Shown piece after piece: positions 36,974-48,023 of a stretch of 64,000 bases of DNA. A program made the translations under genes and the position numbers. Below the pieces are notes generated by a model that saw only the letters and a list, made by a program, of their open reading frames with translations, had not been told where the DNA came from and did not search any database. How positions within the stretch are numbered: position 1 is the stretch's first letter; each line of letters begins with the position of its first letter. Location: positions 62,001 to 126,000 of the forward strand of contig JAIWNI010000001.1 in assembly GCA_025331435.1 (NCBI GenBank), given 5' to 3'. Source of the stretch: Choanephora cucurbitarum (lineage: Eukaryota > Mucoromycota > Mucoromycetes > Mucorales > Choanephoraceae).

Positions 36974-38079
36974 ATGACACTCTTATCCAAAGTCACGCGT
37001 TGCATGAGAACTATTGCTCCTTTGGAGCTTGCAGAAGTCTCTTGGGATAATGTTGGTGTACTCGTTGGTAAACAAGACACTTAAATGCAATATAGCACAC
37101 TCTGATGACCTGCTTAGAACCACCTTTTCCTTCTCCTAAACAAAGCAAGGTGCTATTGACAATCGACTTGACTCCTCAAGTCCTCGATGAGGCTCTTGCT
37201 GATCCCAAGGTAAAGCAAAATCTAAACTTCATTTCTTTTTGTTTATGACTTATGCCTGACAGTTTGATTAGATTGGCACAATCGTATCTTACCACCCACC
37301 TATATTCAAGGCTATGAAGCGTCTTACTTCTAATGATGTGAAGCAAGATATTGTCTTGAAAGCAATTGCTCGTGGTGTTGGTATTTATTCTCCTCATACT
37401 GCATGCGATAACTGCGTCAATGGAGGTAAGGTAGTAAAAGTGGAATACAAGGCGATGTATTCATAAAGAACAACTAGTCAATGATTGGCTTGCTAGTGGA
37501 CTTGGTAAGGGCTCTTGTAAGCCTATTACTCCTACCAGCAATCCTCCTGAAGGACAAGAAGAGTCTGGTTCTGGCCGCTTGTTTACATTTGATGAGCCTA
37601 CTGATTTGAAGACTGTGGTAGAGCGCGTCAAAAAATTGATCGGGTTACCTTATTGTAAGTTATAATCCGAGGTGAAAAGGAAGAAGGGACTTATTAAATT
37701 ATTTGCTAGTGCGTTTGGCTACTGCAGAAAACACGACAATTAAAACTGTGGCTATTTGTGCTGGCTCTGGTTCCTCTGTACTTAGCTCTGTTCCTGCTGA
37801 CTTGTATTTCACAGGAGAAATGGGCCATCACGATGTTTTGGCTGCTCTAGCTAACAACACAAATGTCATTCTGTGTAAATATGAGAGACAACTGCTACAA
37901 TCATACTTGTTCTAACACTTAACAAAATAGGTGAACATTCGAACACTGAGCGTGGTTATCTTTCTGCAGTCCTGAAGCCTGCTTTAGAAAAGCAGCTAGC
38001 AAATGAAAAGTCAGAAGAAGGTGAGGCTATCGAGGTTCTTGTCTCAAAAATAGACAAAGACCCTCTTGTGATTGTATAG
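36974..38079 (+). CDS. NIF3: NIF3/DUF34 family metal-binding protein, 6 exons, 276 aa
   Basis: Exons are 36974-37067, 37118-37209, 37272-37425, 37478-37654, 37710-37874 and 37931-38079, introns 50-62 nt, all in phase. The NIF3 family binds a pair of metal ions and is found in all domains; its cellular role is still debated. Metal-ligand segments are present: TIVSYHPPIFK (the first histidine is replaced by Y in the usual HHP), PHTACDNCVNGVNDWLA, GEMGHHDVLAA and EHSNTERGYL. The N-terminus ELAEVSWDNVGVLV is typical. The length fits fungal members. A short basic N-terminus (SKVTRCMRTIA) could weakly target mitochondria. It converges on the acyl-CoA dehydrogenase gene with an 81-bp gap. Confidence 0.92.
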
Positions 38080-38160
38080 AATGTTTCTTTGCCTTTTTCT
38101 TTTATTATACAGAATGTTTACATAAATAAATTTTGTCGAGTTTTTTTTTTTTGGATATGC

Positions 38161-39772
38161 TTATTTGTATTTGGTGCTAATGATCTTGGCGACAGTTTGA
38201 AGTTGGATGTTGTTTGTACCTTCATAAATAGAACCAATCTTGGAATCACGGTAGAACTTTTCAACACCAGTTTCACGAACAAAGCCATTACCACCCATCC
38301 ATTCAACAGCATAAGAACTAGCCTTTTCAGCTACTTTGGCAGCCTTCCACTTGGCCATAGCAGCTTCCATGACGAAAGGCTTACCTTCTTCCTTCAAACG
38401 AGCAGCGTTGTAAGTCAAGAGCTTAGCAGCTTCAATCTCAATAGCTACTTCAGCAAATTGATGTTGCAAGGCTTGGAATGTACCAATTGGTTGACCGAAT
38501 TGCTTACGTTCCATCATATAGGGCAAGGCAATATCGTAAGCACCTTGAGCACAACCAATCATTTGTGCAGCAATACCAATACGACCTTCATTCAAAGAAT
38601 CAATGGCATACTTGTAACCGTCACCTACTTTACCAAGTACGTTTTCTTTGGGAATCTTGACATCATCAAAGTTCAAGACACAAGTAGATGAAGAACGAAT
38701 ACCAAGCTAAAAGAAAAGTGTCAAACAATGTTAGTAAGAAAAAGAGCACAGTCTCTCTTGGACTCACCTTCTTTTCCTTCTTTGCGATTTCAACACCCCA
38801 TTCCTTTTCAACAATGAAGGCAGTGATACCCTTGTATCCCTTAGATGGGTCACTACAAAAATGCTTAACATCGGAACTGTACTATCAACTGAGGGTAACT
38901 TACACATTGGCAAAGACGACAAAGATATCAGCTTCACCTGAGTTACTAATCCACATCTTACCACCATTCAAGAGATAGTGGTCACCTTTGTCTTCAGCAC
39001 GAGTTTGGAGAGCAAAGGCGTCAGAACCAGCACCAGCTTCAGAGATGGCGAAACTACCAACTGTATCAGTAGCAAGACGAGTAAGGTATTTCTCCTTAAG
39101 TTCAGGGGAACCCCATTTACGGATCATGGTGTTGGTCAATGTGTTCTAATAAACGAAGTTTAGTATAACCGTAGGCTGAAACAAAAAAAAAGCAAAAGCA
39201 TTACGTGGATATCACACAAAGCACTGATAGAAGGATCAATCTTTGCAAGTTCCTCAACAGTCAAGATGGCAGCAGTGAAAGAGCATTCAGCACCACCATA
39301 TTCAGCAGGAGTTTCAAGACCCATCAACTGTTCAAAGCATGTTAGAAAAGGCAACTTTCATAGAAAAAGTAGGCCTGAATAACTTACACCGTTCTCAAAC
39401 ATAGCCTTGATGATATCCTTGTCCATCAATTCAGCTTCATCCATGTCTCTGACCTTGGGTTGAACAACTTCACGAGCGAATCTAGCAACTAAATAGAGAT
39501 GTTTTAGCATGTGGTTATTGGTCCCTTATCATCATCATTTAAATACCTGTTTCCTTAAGCATCAATTCATCATCAGTGAAGGCTTGCAAAGAAGTAGGAG
39601 CATCATGAGCAGTGGGAGAAGAATAGGTCAAAGCTGCGTAGTTACTGAAAAACGCGTGAGTTTTAAGATAATGCAGAATAGTATCCACTTACCGCTTAGC
39701 AGCCTGACGAGCTAAGTTAGAGATAGGGGAACGAGCGACGAGTTGAGGAAGGCGTTGAGTAATTCTCTGCAT
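38161..39772 (-). CDS. Short/branched-chain acyl-CoA dehydrogenase, mitochondrial, 7 exons, 424 aa
   Basis: Minus-strand exons are 39693-39772, 39547-39644, 39388-39488, 39205-39327, 38904-39145, 38768-38852 and 38161-38706, introns 48-61 nt. The enzyme makes the first, FAD-dependent double bond in beta-oxidation of short or 2-methyl-branched acyl-CoAs. The N-terminus ([19 protein letters not shown]) is a basic presequence. Family marks are [77 protein letters not shown], and [13 protein letters not shown] with the catalytic glutamate. These are closest to the ACADSB branch. With Ilv5 in the same window it touches branched-chain amino-acid metabolism, but the two are 22 kb apart and need not be linked. 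Confidence 0.93.
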
Positions 39773-41010
39773 GATGCTTTCTATTTTGTTTGGAGAAAAA
39801 GAAGAGAGCTCTATTTGTTTACGTGAGGATTTTATAGTTGTCCTGAATTCATAAGTCTGTTTCCCACGGTAGCGACAGTACAAGCATTATGAAAATCGGT
39901 GCTGTACTCCCTAAAAATTCACACGCCATTCTGTTTGAATTACAAAACTTAAAATTGACTTTCTTTTTTAGCTTATGCTATATGCTTCAATCAACTAGGC
40001 TCTTTCTTCTTTTCTCTTCTTCTTAAGCATTAACTTACCAGGTATCTGTTTTTTCTTTTTTGTAGAAGAGGCCTAGTTATACAAATGAAAGCCCACAGAA
40101 GCATTCGCAAATATGTTATACTACGGTTGATAGACGCTTTCTTTTCTTGTAAGTTTCTCTGAGATATATTTCTCGTAGCAAATCCATACACTAATCAAAA
40201 AAGGAAAGAAATCTGGATTGAATTAAGCTCAGAAAAATAAAAAGAAAATGCTTGGTATCAGTGAAATGCAGATCATAACTCATTTCAGGCAACTTGCTTT
40301 TCAAATGTATGATTCGGAATTAGGTGTAGTCTTTTCGGCCTGACTTCCAACAGTCTCTTGATTTTGAAAGCTATCTGGTTTTAATAGAAATGACATCATT
40401 TATCTCACTGCAGCAGGATTATAGAGCGAGAGAGATTGATAGTTGCTGATACGTTCTGAATTAGGTAGGAATAAGGTATCTTCATAGCGGTATAAAAACA
40501 ATCTCATTTATGGAAAAGAAGAAGCTACAAGGCAGCTCATGTATGGCGTCTCTGCTTATCGCCTTTTCGAATATATCGGAAATGTTATGTCTGTGCTCCT
40601 TCAATACCTTGCTATTGAAAATACAGGATTATACTTTTTTCCTGCTCCGTGTAACATGTCTGTAGGGGGGGGTAGAGCACTCGTCTTTACCTTAATGTGT
40701 TTCACTCAAACTATAGTTAAGGAAAGATTTGAGTCCTCTCAATCCAAAAAAGATTTCACAAAGCCAGAGATTGTTTTAATAAATGTTAATTTGTGATGTA
40801 TGCACTATGAATACTTGACTTATCTGTGTTCTTTTTCATAGACGGTTATTGTAGGCAACTTCTTACCAATACAGTTACAGTAATGATACTTTTCTCAAAA
40901 ACCCATATTCCTTTATACATGTAATATGCTCTTTCTTTATTTTGCTTCTTTTTCATTCACAGAGAAAAGGAAGATACACGCTCTTTAATTATAGATATAA
41001 ATGCACTTTG
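39773..41010. other. Intergenic region with duplicated segment
   Basis: This 1.2-kb spacer holds the acyl-CoA dehydrogenase promoter on its left and the FAD monooxygenase 3' flank on its right. The stretch from about 40797 to 41010 is repeated, inverted and almost identical, at 63411-63624. A G8 run lies at 40665-40672. The frame at 40539-40796 has no domain. Confidence 0.6.
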
Positions 41011-41250
41011 TTAAGCTTGACCTTTTGCATCATCTTTTACTGCTGAATGCTTGAAGGTAAATTGACTTGCTAACCAAACTAGAGCATCTGGGTTTGTGTG
41101 CATACCAATAGCAGCTTCATGGGACTCTTTGACTGCTTTCACACCACGAGGTATCATTTGGTGATAATAATCTTCTACAGCCTTTTGCAATGCTTTTTCA
41201 TTCTTGTTGAAGACAAGTTTAAGCTCATTACATAAAATACCTGAGTCCAT
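40797..41250. repeat. Inverted duplicate A (FAD monooxygenase tail and 3' flank)
   Basis: The segment matches about 63170-63624 in reverse orientation; the monooxygenase stop at 41011 corresponds to 63410 (coordinate sum 104421). The 214 bp of 3' flank differ at only about six positions by eye. The coding part is about 80% identical and the far copy has a one-base insertion that breaks the frame. Confidence 0.88.
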
Positions 41251-42368
41251 CATAGCATGGTTTCCACCTACAACATATGGTTTTTAACACCTTTACTCTA
41301 TATAATCATGCTTTTCTTTTTAAATAACAACATACCTTCTCCTCTAAACATAGACATTGGATGAGCAGCATCACCTACCAACACAACCCTATGATGCTTG
41401 GTTTGGTAAGCTTCAAATGAAGGTTCTCTTTCCCGAATAACCACTTCTGATATTTCAGTGTTTACGTCTAGTTCTTCAATAACAAGCTTGTGAAATATGG
41501 AATTCTTGTTCAAACCAAGCTTAAGCCAGCTTCTCATCAAAGCCAACCTCTCTTCATTTGTCTTGTTAAGAGTCTTTGGAAATACGTCTTCATCCTCCAT
41601 TATAGCCATAGTGAACAGAATCTTGTAAGGCTTGTCTTTGCGAGTCTTGTCAATGGTCTGGAGACTAGAAAAGCAACTGAGATTTCCCTTTCGACCATGT
41701 GCTTCCTTTACTGACTCATCGAATGTAGTGGCAACCAAAAGGAATTTGTTTGGATTTGACATGACAGATAACCAATCTTCTTCAGAAACCCATACGGATG
41801 TTCCCAGCATATGAAGAGGCAAGACATAGGTCAATTTGTTGTATGCATCGCCAACCACTTGCTTTGTAATCTTTGACTGTGCACCATCTGCAGCTACCAA
41901 AAGTGTGCCCATTGCTGTAGTACCATCTTCGAAGAAAGCAGTAACTGACTCTTCTGTTTCTTCAAATCGAATTAGACGCTTGCCCCAATGAACGGATTCC
42001 TTGACAGGCTCCAAAAGCCAATTACGAAAGCGGTGACGCTCGATACGATAAAAGGAGTCTTTTTCGTAAGTCTCACTCAAGACAACTTCATTAGTATTAC
42101 CATTCACCATGGTCATTGTAACTTGACAGTCATCTGATTTGCCTTGACTGACAGTGACTTTTTCAGTAAAGTTCTTGAAAGAAGATTCAGGCATACATTC
42201 CTTGATTGCTTGTATAGCGAAGTGAAGGGATAAGGACCAACCTTGGGCTCTTGTATCTTCACCCAAATCTCTTTCGTAAACCTCAAAAGGAATATTGTTT
42301 TTCTTTAAACCGTTTGCCAAGAGTAAACCAGCAAGACCAGCACCAACAATGATTACTTTTTGTTCCAT
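41011..42368 (-). CDS. FAD-dependent monooxygenase, 2 exons, 429 aa
   Basis: Minus-strand exons are 41336-42368 and 41011-41267, with a 68-nt intron that interrupts the flavin motif; the join reads GEGGNHAMMDSG. The enzyme belongs to the class A flavoprotein hydroxylases (salicylate hydroxylase/PHBH fold), which hydroxylate aromatic or other ring substrates with NAD(P)H and oxygen. The dinucleotide loop VIIVGAGLAGLLLANGL opens the protein, a DG-type segment VAADGAQSKI lies near residue 160, and VVLVGDAAHPMSMFRGEG near 330. Length is normal. No membrane anchor is visible and the substrate is unknown. Its 3' end was copied to 63.2-63.6 kb. Confidence 0.9.
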
Positions 42369-44373
42369 TTTCTTTTCGCTTGATATATTATTATACTATG
42401 TTGAGATTACAGAATTTTTGTGAAAACTAAACTGCTTCTTTATATATAAATCAAAATTAATGCTGTGGTTTCCTTTTTGAGTGTTTGACGTTTTGTTTAC
42501 CTTTTCTATTTTATCCGTGTGCAATAAGGAATCGGATTATTAACGCTTCCGCGATTATGCCTTCATCTTTGATAGATCGTGTTCGACACGTTTCAACAAA
42601 AAAAAAGATCAAAGAAACATATAAGTAAATGCAAATATAAACATTTGGTGTGGTATTGATGCCAACAAGCATCTTTCAGATAAGCATTCTCTGCTTAGTT
42701 ATGAATTTGGGCGGGAAATCAAGATATAGTAGTTATAAAAGGATAAATTCGATGTCTGCTGCGAATGTCGATCTAACAAGCAGCCGATTTTGCCTTTTTA
42801 AGATCACATATGGTTCACTATCAGCGATCTTAGAGCTTTTCTCGAAGATCTCCATCAAACAAACATTCATATAGAAATTTCTCTTGAAACCACACCAAGC
42901 CTTACCTTTTAGAGCTATCTTTTTTTTATTTTCATTTTACTGACCTTAATCATCATTTTCAGCTGATCATATCTCAGCTATTTTGTCCACATCTTATTAT
43001 CAATATCAAGTATAAGGGCTTTGCTGTACTTGTGATATAATAGGTAAATCAAATTTGAATAGATATTCCAGAACAACGTAATAAGATCTCTGTTCTTCAA
43101 TCAGTACCCCCGAAAGAAAGGCAACAGCTGAAAGTATAATAAGGATAAATACACTGATCAGCGCTATTAAAGCTGATATGAGTATAATCTGAATTCAATC
43201 TTTGTATGGTTAGAGACATAAGACTTTGGTCAAGTTGTTATAAGGTATGAAATTATCAAAAAAGGGCTACTTATTGTACTACTCTGATGAAACTTGTTAC
43301 GATATTTTTCTTCTTGCTTGTATTGGAAGAGCTATTTGAATAAAAGGAGTCATTGACAAGCAAGGTCTATAATATTCTTGCATAATTCTGATTGGCTCAA
43401 CTCATTACTTTTGAAGGAATAGTACAACATACTGAGCAAGGCATAAATGATAAGAAGCTTTCTCAGATATCAAAGGAAAAAGCTAGAAACAAATTCATCA
43501 AACAACTTCTCAAGACATGTAGAGCTAAGAAGAAGAAGAGTCTTAGGGGCTTACTACAGCTCTGTTAAACTGTATTGATCAAAATATTAGCAGAGGTATA
43601 TTAACTTTAATTTCAGCTGTGCGGGCCGAAACCCACATGTCGGACTGACTTTGATTTTCTCAGTTGCTTGTCAGTTCAGTTTATTCTAAATTATTGTAGG
43701 CGGCAGCCAAAGGGTAGAATTCCTCCTCTTCCAGCATCACTCAGAAGGTAAACAAGATGGCAGCCATTCATCCATCCTCGAGTATCATAGATCCAATCAT
43801 AAGGAGAGCCAGACGGATGGAGAGATACGCATTCATATACACATATGCACCAGCTAGCCTATACAGATTGTATGCTGCGTTGTGAAACTACTTTTTGGAG
43901 CATTGAATAAAGGCGGTTTATTCGTGACAACATGAAAAAGTGTGGTTATCTACCCTTCTCTACTTGCTAGTTGTGGAACCACGGTAGCATACTGGGAAAA
44001 GATAAAAACTTTTTTCCTTCTAACCTTGATCAGCCCAACCACTTGAAAACTCAACAAAATTCAACTTTCGAAAACTCCTTTCGAAAAAAATTCATACGCA
44101 CAGCAACTTACCTAGCAGCCCAATACAGTGTCAAACAGCCGCTCTAAGTATTGTTTCACGACAGTCAGTCACTACAACGACTATCAGAAAGAACAGCCTG
44201 TTTGATCACAGTGACTTCAGCAACTATGCAGATATGTGTATATGGCTCTCTTTATGGTTTGCTATTGACTCCAAAGATTCATTTGGAGCGAAAGAGGATA
44301 GGACTGAATGAAATTGTCTGTAATTTACTCATTAATATGCATATCTAACTCATTTGGCTCTATAGCTTTGAAA
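42369..44373. other. 2-kb divergent intergenic region
   Basis: This spacer lies between the FAD monooxygenase start and RPL32. Short frames (42650-42874, and a 42-codon frame at 43757-43885) have no recognisable product. A GC-richer patch at 43620-43660 holds AGTCCGAC on the minus strand, an element also seen upstream of RPL43. If RPL32 has a 5'-UTR intron, its promoter could lie here. Confidence 0.45.
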
Positions 44374-44834
44374 ATGGTCACTCCTGCCGTAAAGCACACC
44401 ATCGTGAAGAAGCGTACCGCTCAATTCAAGCGTCACCAATCTAACCGTTTCATGCGTGTTGGTGTAAGTATAGAAAATGATATTGAACGAAAAGTACCAG
44501 GTTGCTAAACAATATTGCAATGCTATAGGAATCTTGGAGAAAGCCCAAGGGTATCGATTGTAACATGCGTAGACGCTTCAAGGGTCAAGCTCCCATGCCC
44601 AAGATCGGTTACGGTTCCGCCAAGAAGACCCGTCACTTGCTTCCTAACGGTTTCCGCAAGTTCGTTGTCTCCAACGTCCGTGAACTCAACTTGTTGTTGA
44701 TGCACAACCGTTCTTACGCTGCTGAAATCGCTCACAACGTCTCCTCCAAGAAGCGTGTTGCCCTTTTGGAACGTGCTGCTCAACTCAACGTCAAGGTCAT
44801 CAACGCTGGTGCTCGTCTCAGATCTCAAGAATAA
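44374..44834 (+). CDS. RPL32: 60S ribosomal protein eL32, 2 exons, 131 aa
   Basis: Exons are 44374-44463 and 44529-44834, with a 65-nt intron after codon 30. The join gives [17 protein letters not shown], the invariant core of eL32. The rest matches throughout: [34 protein letters not shown] and the C-terminal [19 protein letters not shown]. It is a structural protein of the cytoplasmic large subunit and the length equals the usual 130-135. Codons are biased to C-ending forms (AAG, GTC, AAC, TCC) in contrast to neighbours, as expected for high expression. The gene converges on the cyclophilin gene, stops 113 bp apart. Confidence 0.98.
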
Positions 44835-44947
44835 GTACTTTGACTGTTCCTTTCTTTTCCACTTTTCCCTGCCTCTTTCATTTGTGAAATTAAAAATTAA
44901 GGATGTTGTGCTATGCGCCTCCACCCCTAGAAAAAAGTTTATTGGTT

Positions 44948-45728
44948 TCATATGGAGCCAGAATCAGTAATAGTAATTGTTTTTTGAGGTATTTCCTTTT
45001 CTTGAGGTACTTGATTTACTTGATCCAAAACCTCCAATCCTTTAATAACCTGTCCGAAAATTACATACTTGCCATTGGATTTATCATACTGAGGATGCTT
45101 GTCGCTAAGGGTAATGAAGAATTGAGACGTGTTTGAGTTTTTACCAGAATTTGCCATGGCAACCAAGCCTTTTTGATTGAATTTCTTAGCTAAACCAGGC
45201 TTTTCATCATTGAATTTGCCATTGTAAATGCTGTCACCTCCTGAGCCATCGCCTATAAAAAAACATAAATGAACTTACTCTGCATCCATTTTCTCTTCTT
45301 CTGTTACCTCGAGTCACATCACCACCCTGGACCATGAAATCGTTTACAAGACGAAACATGCAAGTGTCTTTGTAGTGGAGAGGCTTTTTTGAGCTTTTGC
45401 CAACCTTGCCTCCTTGACAGAGACTGAAAAAATTCTCACATGTCTTGGGACACTCTTTGTCATTCAACTCAATCACAATTCGACCACCTGCTAAAGGTGT
45501 AGGCGCATCGATCAGCCACTGCTCGCTTGTTGCAGTAGGATCGTTTGAAAGGATGTCGCGTGCTGTCTCTTTGTCTTGGTCTTCCAAGTGATCTAGATCA
45601 TCAGTAGAAAAGCCATATGTAGAGGCCCATTGTTTCACCCAAGCTTTAGCACTTGAATATCGTTGATAAGCCTCGTTGTATTCTGCAATATTGCCAATTT
45701 TGATTTCGAGAAATACTTGACGTGTCAT
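44948..45728 (-). CDS. Cyclophilin-type peptidyl-prolyl isomerase with internal insertion, 2 exons, 241 aa
   Basis: Minus-strand exons are 45308-45728 and 44948-45252, with a 55-nt intron. The protein catalyses cis-trans proline isomerisation. The first strand of the barrel (QVFLEIKIGN) is at residues 4-13, but the matching second strand (GGRIVIELNDKECPKTCENF) comes only near residue 87. About 70 charged, helical residues (AYQRYSSAKAWVKQWASTYG, LDHLEDQDKETARDIL) are inserted between them. The catalytic core is otherwise intact: FRLVNDFMVQGGDVTRGDGSGG, MANSGKNSNTSQFFIT and YVIFGQVIKG. Tryptophan of the cyclosporin pocket is not seen at the usual HL/W position (KHPQYD follows). The gene lies 88 bp downstream of the kinase stop, on the same strand. 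Confidence 0.9.
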
Positions 45729-45816
45729 TCTATCAACGAAAAAAGAAAGGAGAAAGTGCACTTGAAACTAAGTTACATTTTTTTTAAAAAAGGGAGAGAG
45801 ATAGTTGTTTGCTTTA

Positions 45817-47680
45817 TTATGATGAAAGGGAACCAAACCAAGGCAAAAGAATAATCTGATCTAACCGAGTACGTTTTTCAGGTTGACGAACTAACATTTG
45901 AAGAACGACTTGCTTGGCTTCTGAACTGATATGATCATTAACTGGCCATTTAACTTGTGCCAATATGATACGATGAAACAGATGAGATACCTTTTCAGAT
46001 TTAGCAGGATTATAGCTGAAAGGCAAATAGCCTACCAATAACGCATACAGAATGATACCTACTGACCATGTATCAGTTAGACGCCCATCATACCCAAGTC
46101 CTTGTACTATTTCTGGTGCTGCATATTCCTCACTGCCACAGCGAGTAGTGATAACTGGTTGGGTTGGATCAACTACTCGAGCTAATCCAAAGTCAGTAAT
46201 TTTGATATGAGGCTCGCCTGTCTCTGTGTCAAAGTAAACCAAGATATCTAGACAAATTCATTTTAACAAACCTATATAGGTAAAAAAGGAATCCAACTTA
46301 CTCTCAAGTTTCAAGTCACGATGAACAATATTATGACTGTGAAGCCATGAAGTGATTTGAATGACTTCCAGCGATAACTTCTTGATTAAAAGTTCATCAA
46401 TACTCGACTGGATACCGACTCGATGAATGCCACTATGCATATGTTGCACAAAATCAAAAAGCTCTCCTCCCTCCACATATTCCAATACAATACACAAGTG
46501 CTTTTCTGTTTCCATTGTTGCTTGTAGCTGAACGATACTTTCATGATTTAGCAGCTAAGTGGATGTTGTCTAAGCAAACGCAATACATGTCTCCATAAGA
46601 AAAAAACATTACCTTTAGAACACCCACTTCTCTTTCAATACTAGATTTGATACGTGGATTGTGATACATACTGTCTTTATGTATCATTTTGACAGCCACC
46701 TTGCTTCCTTCTTCCAAATTCTCAGCCAAAAATACTCGAGAGAAAGCACCTACACCCAACAATTGCTTGATGCGGAATTTCCAGATACGTTTACCTAGCA
46801 CATCTCGGTCGTCGTTCCCAATAGTGCTGCTTGGTGGTGTATACATTTGCTCTCGTGAAATCCCTGTATCGTCCATATCACCTAAGGTAGGCTCGTCTTG
46901 CAGAGAAGGAATGACGTTCTTTTGGCTTAACGAAAAAGTTGGTGATAGGCATATTACAGGGATAGATGAGTTCGCACTTAAAGGTGTAGACGATGCTGAT
47001 GATACTGATGTAAGCCTCTTGTTAGTTGCTGTCCCAGAACCTATTGAACTTAGGGATTCTGGAGAACTTTGTATCTGATGAAAACAAGGACTTTGTGTTG
47101 TGGTACAATTCATATCAGGTGTAAGTATATCATGTTTTGCAAACGTTTCTGCCTTAGCTGTAGATGGTTGAGATGGACTGGGTAGTGGTACAATCTGTTC
47201 TTCAGGAAAACGGACGTTTAAAAGTGTAGATTTGTCTTCATCTTCGTCTGTCACATTATACTTTTCCTGTTGTAGTAGCCCTTCGTCATTATCATCATCG
47301 CTACTTGCACCTGTATCATCTATATTTCTTTCAATGCGTATGATAGGTCGATTAGAAGAGATGTCTAAACTAGAAGCTTTCGTCCTTCTAACATTAGACC
47401 GAGAGGCAGCAGATTTTCGATTGTTTAGCACAATAGCTCGTATGCGGTCAGCAAAAGTAGGAATGTTTCGGCTTGGGGGTTCGTGTGAGTGTGGCAATGA
47501 TCTAGAAATTTCATGTTGGAATGAAGGAGGTGGTCTGATTGGTGAAGAAGCAACTGTATCAAAGAATCGGTTGTTTTTAGAGAATGGAGACGAATGTTCT
47601 TTGAAAAAAGAATTAGATTTGGTGACAATCCCTAATCCTATAGACGACCGTCTGCTATGTGTCTTTTTCGGGGTATTCAT
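45817..47680 (-). CDS. Serine/threonine protein kinase (CAMK-like), 3 exons, 583 aa
   Basis: Minus-strand exons are 46613-47680, 46302-46554 and 45817-46247, introns 58 and 54 nt. The first 300 residues are disordered and rich in S, P, T and D. The kinase domain (about 305-580) is complete: glycine loop LGVGAFSRVFLAE, VAVKMIH lysine, REVGVLKLLNHESIVQL, EYVEGGELFDFV, catalytic loop HRDLKLEN (split by intron 2), DFGLARV, and SEEYAAPEIV, WSVGIILYALLVGYLPF. It ends almost directly after the domain (LPWFGSLSS). The GELFDFV and SEEYAAPE features point to the fungal CAMK/Prr-Kin type; the exact orthologue is uncertain. The short N-terminal extension is full of possible phosphorylation sites. Confidence 0.9.
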
Positions 47681-48023
47681 AAATCAAAAAATTAAGCTTA
47701 TTATAGCAGTAAAGTAATAAAAATAGTGGCAGTAATTAAAGTATAGAAAAAACAGAAATATTAACAAGAACAGGAAGAGTGAGAGACAAAAGAATGCAAT
47801 AAAGAGAAAAAGAGAGCGAGAGAGAGTGAAAACAATATAAGCTGCAGCTTAGCTCGTTGATCGTCTCCATTGTGATTTGTTTCTTTTTGTTTGTAAACAT
47901 TTAAACAACAAGAAAAAAAAATGAGATTTACATACAAACAGAAAAAAACGATGGCAGGCTAGTTATAAAACAAAACTTGTTGCTTTATTTTTTTTTCGGG
48001 TATTATTGCAAGAAGAGAAAGAC
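47681..48023. other. Kinase upstream region
   Basis: The 343 bp between the YeiH-like stop and the kinase start hold the kinase promoter. The plus strand carries GAGAGA and A-rich tracts (47800-47830). No gene is seen. Confidence 0.5.

Noticed and set aside
43757..43885. 42-codon open frame upstream of RPL32
   Set aside because: No domain, no codon bias like neighbours, no splice extension; expected by chance.
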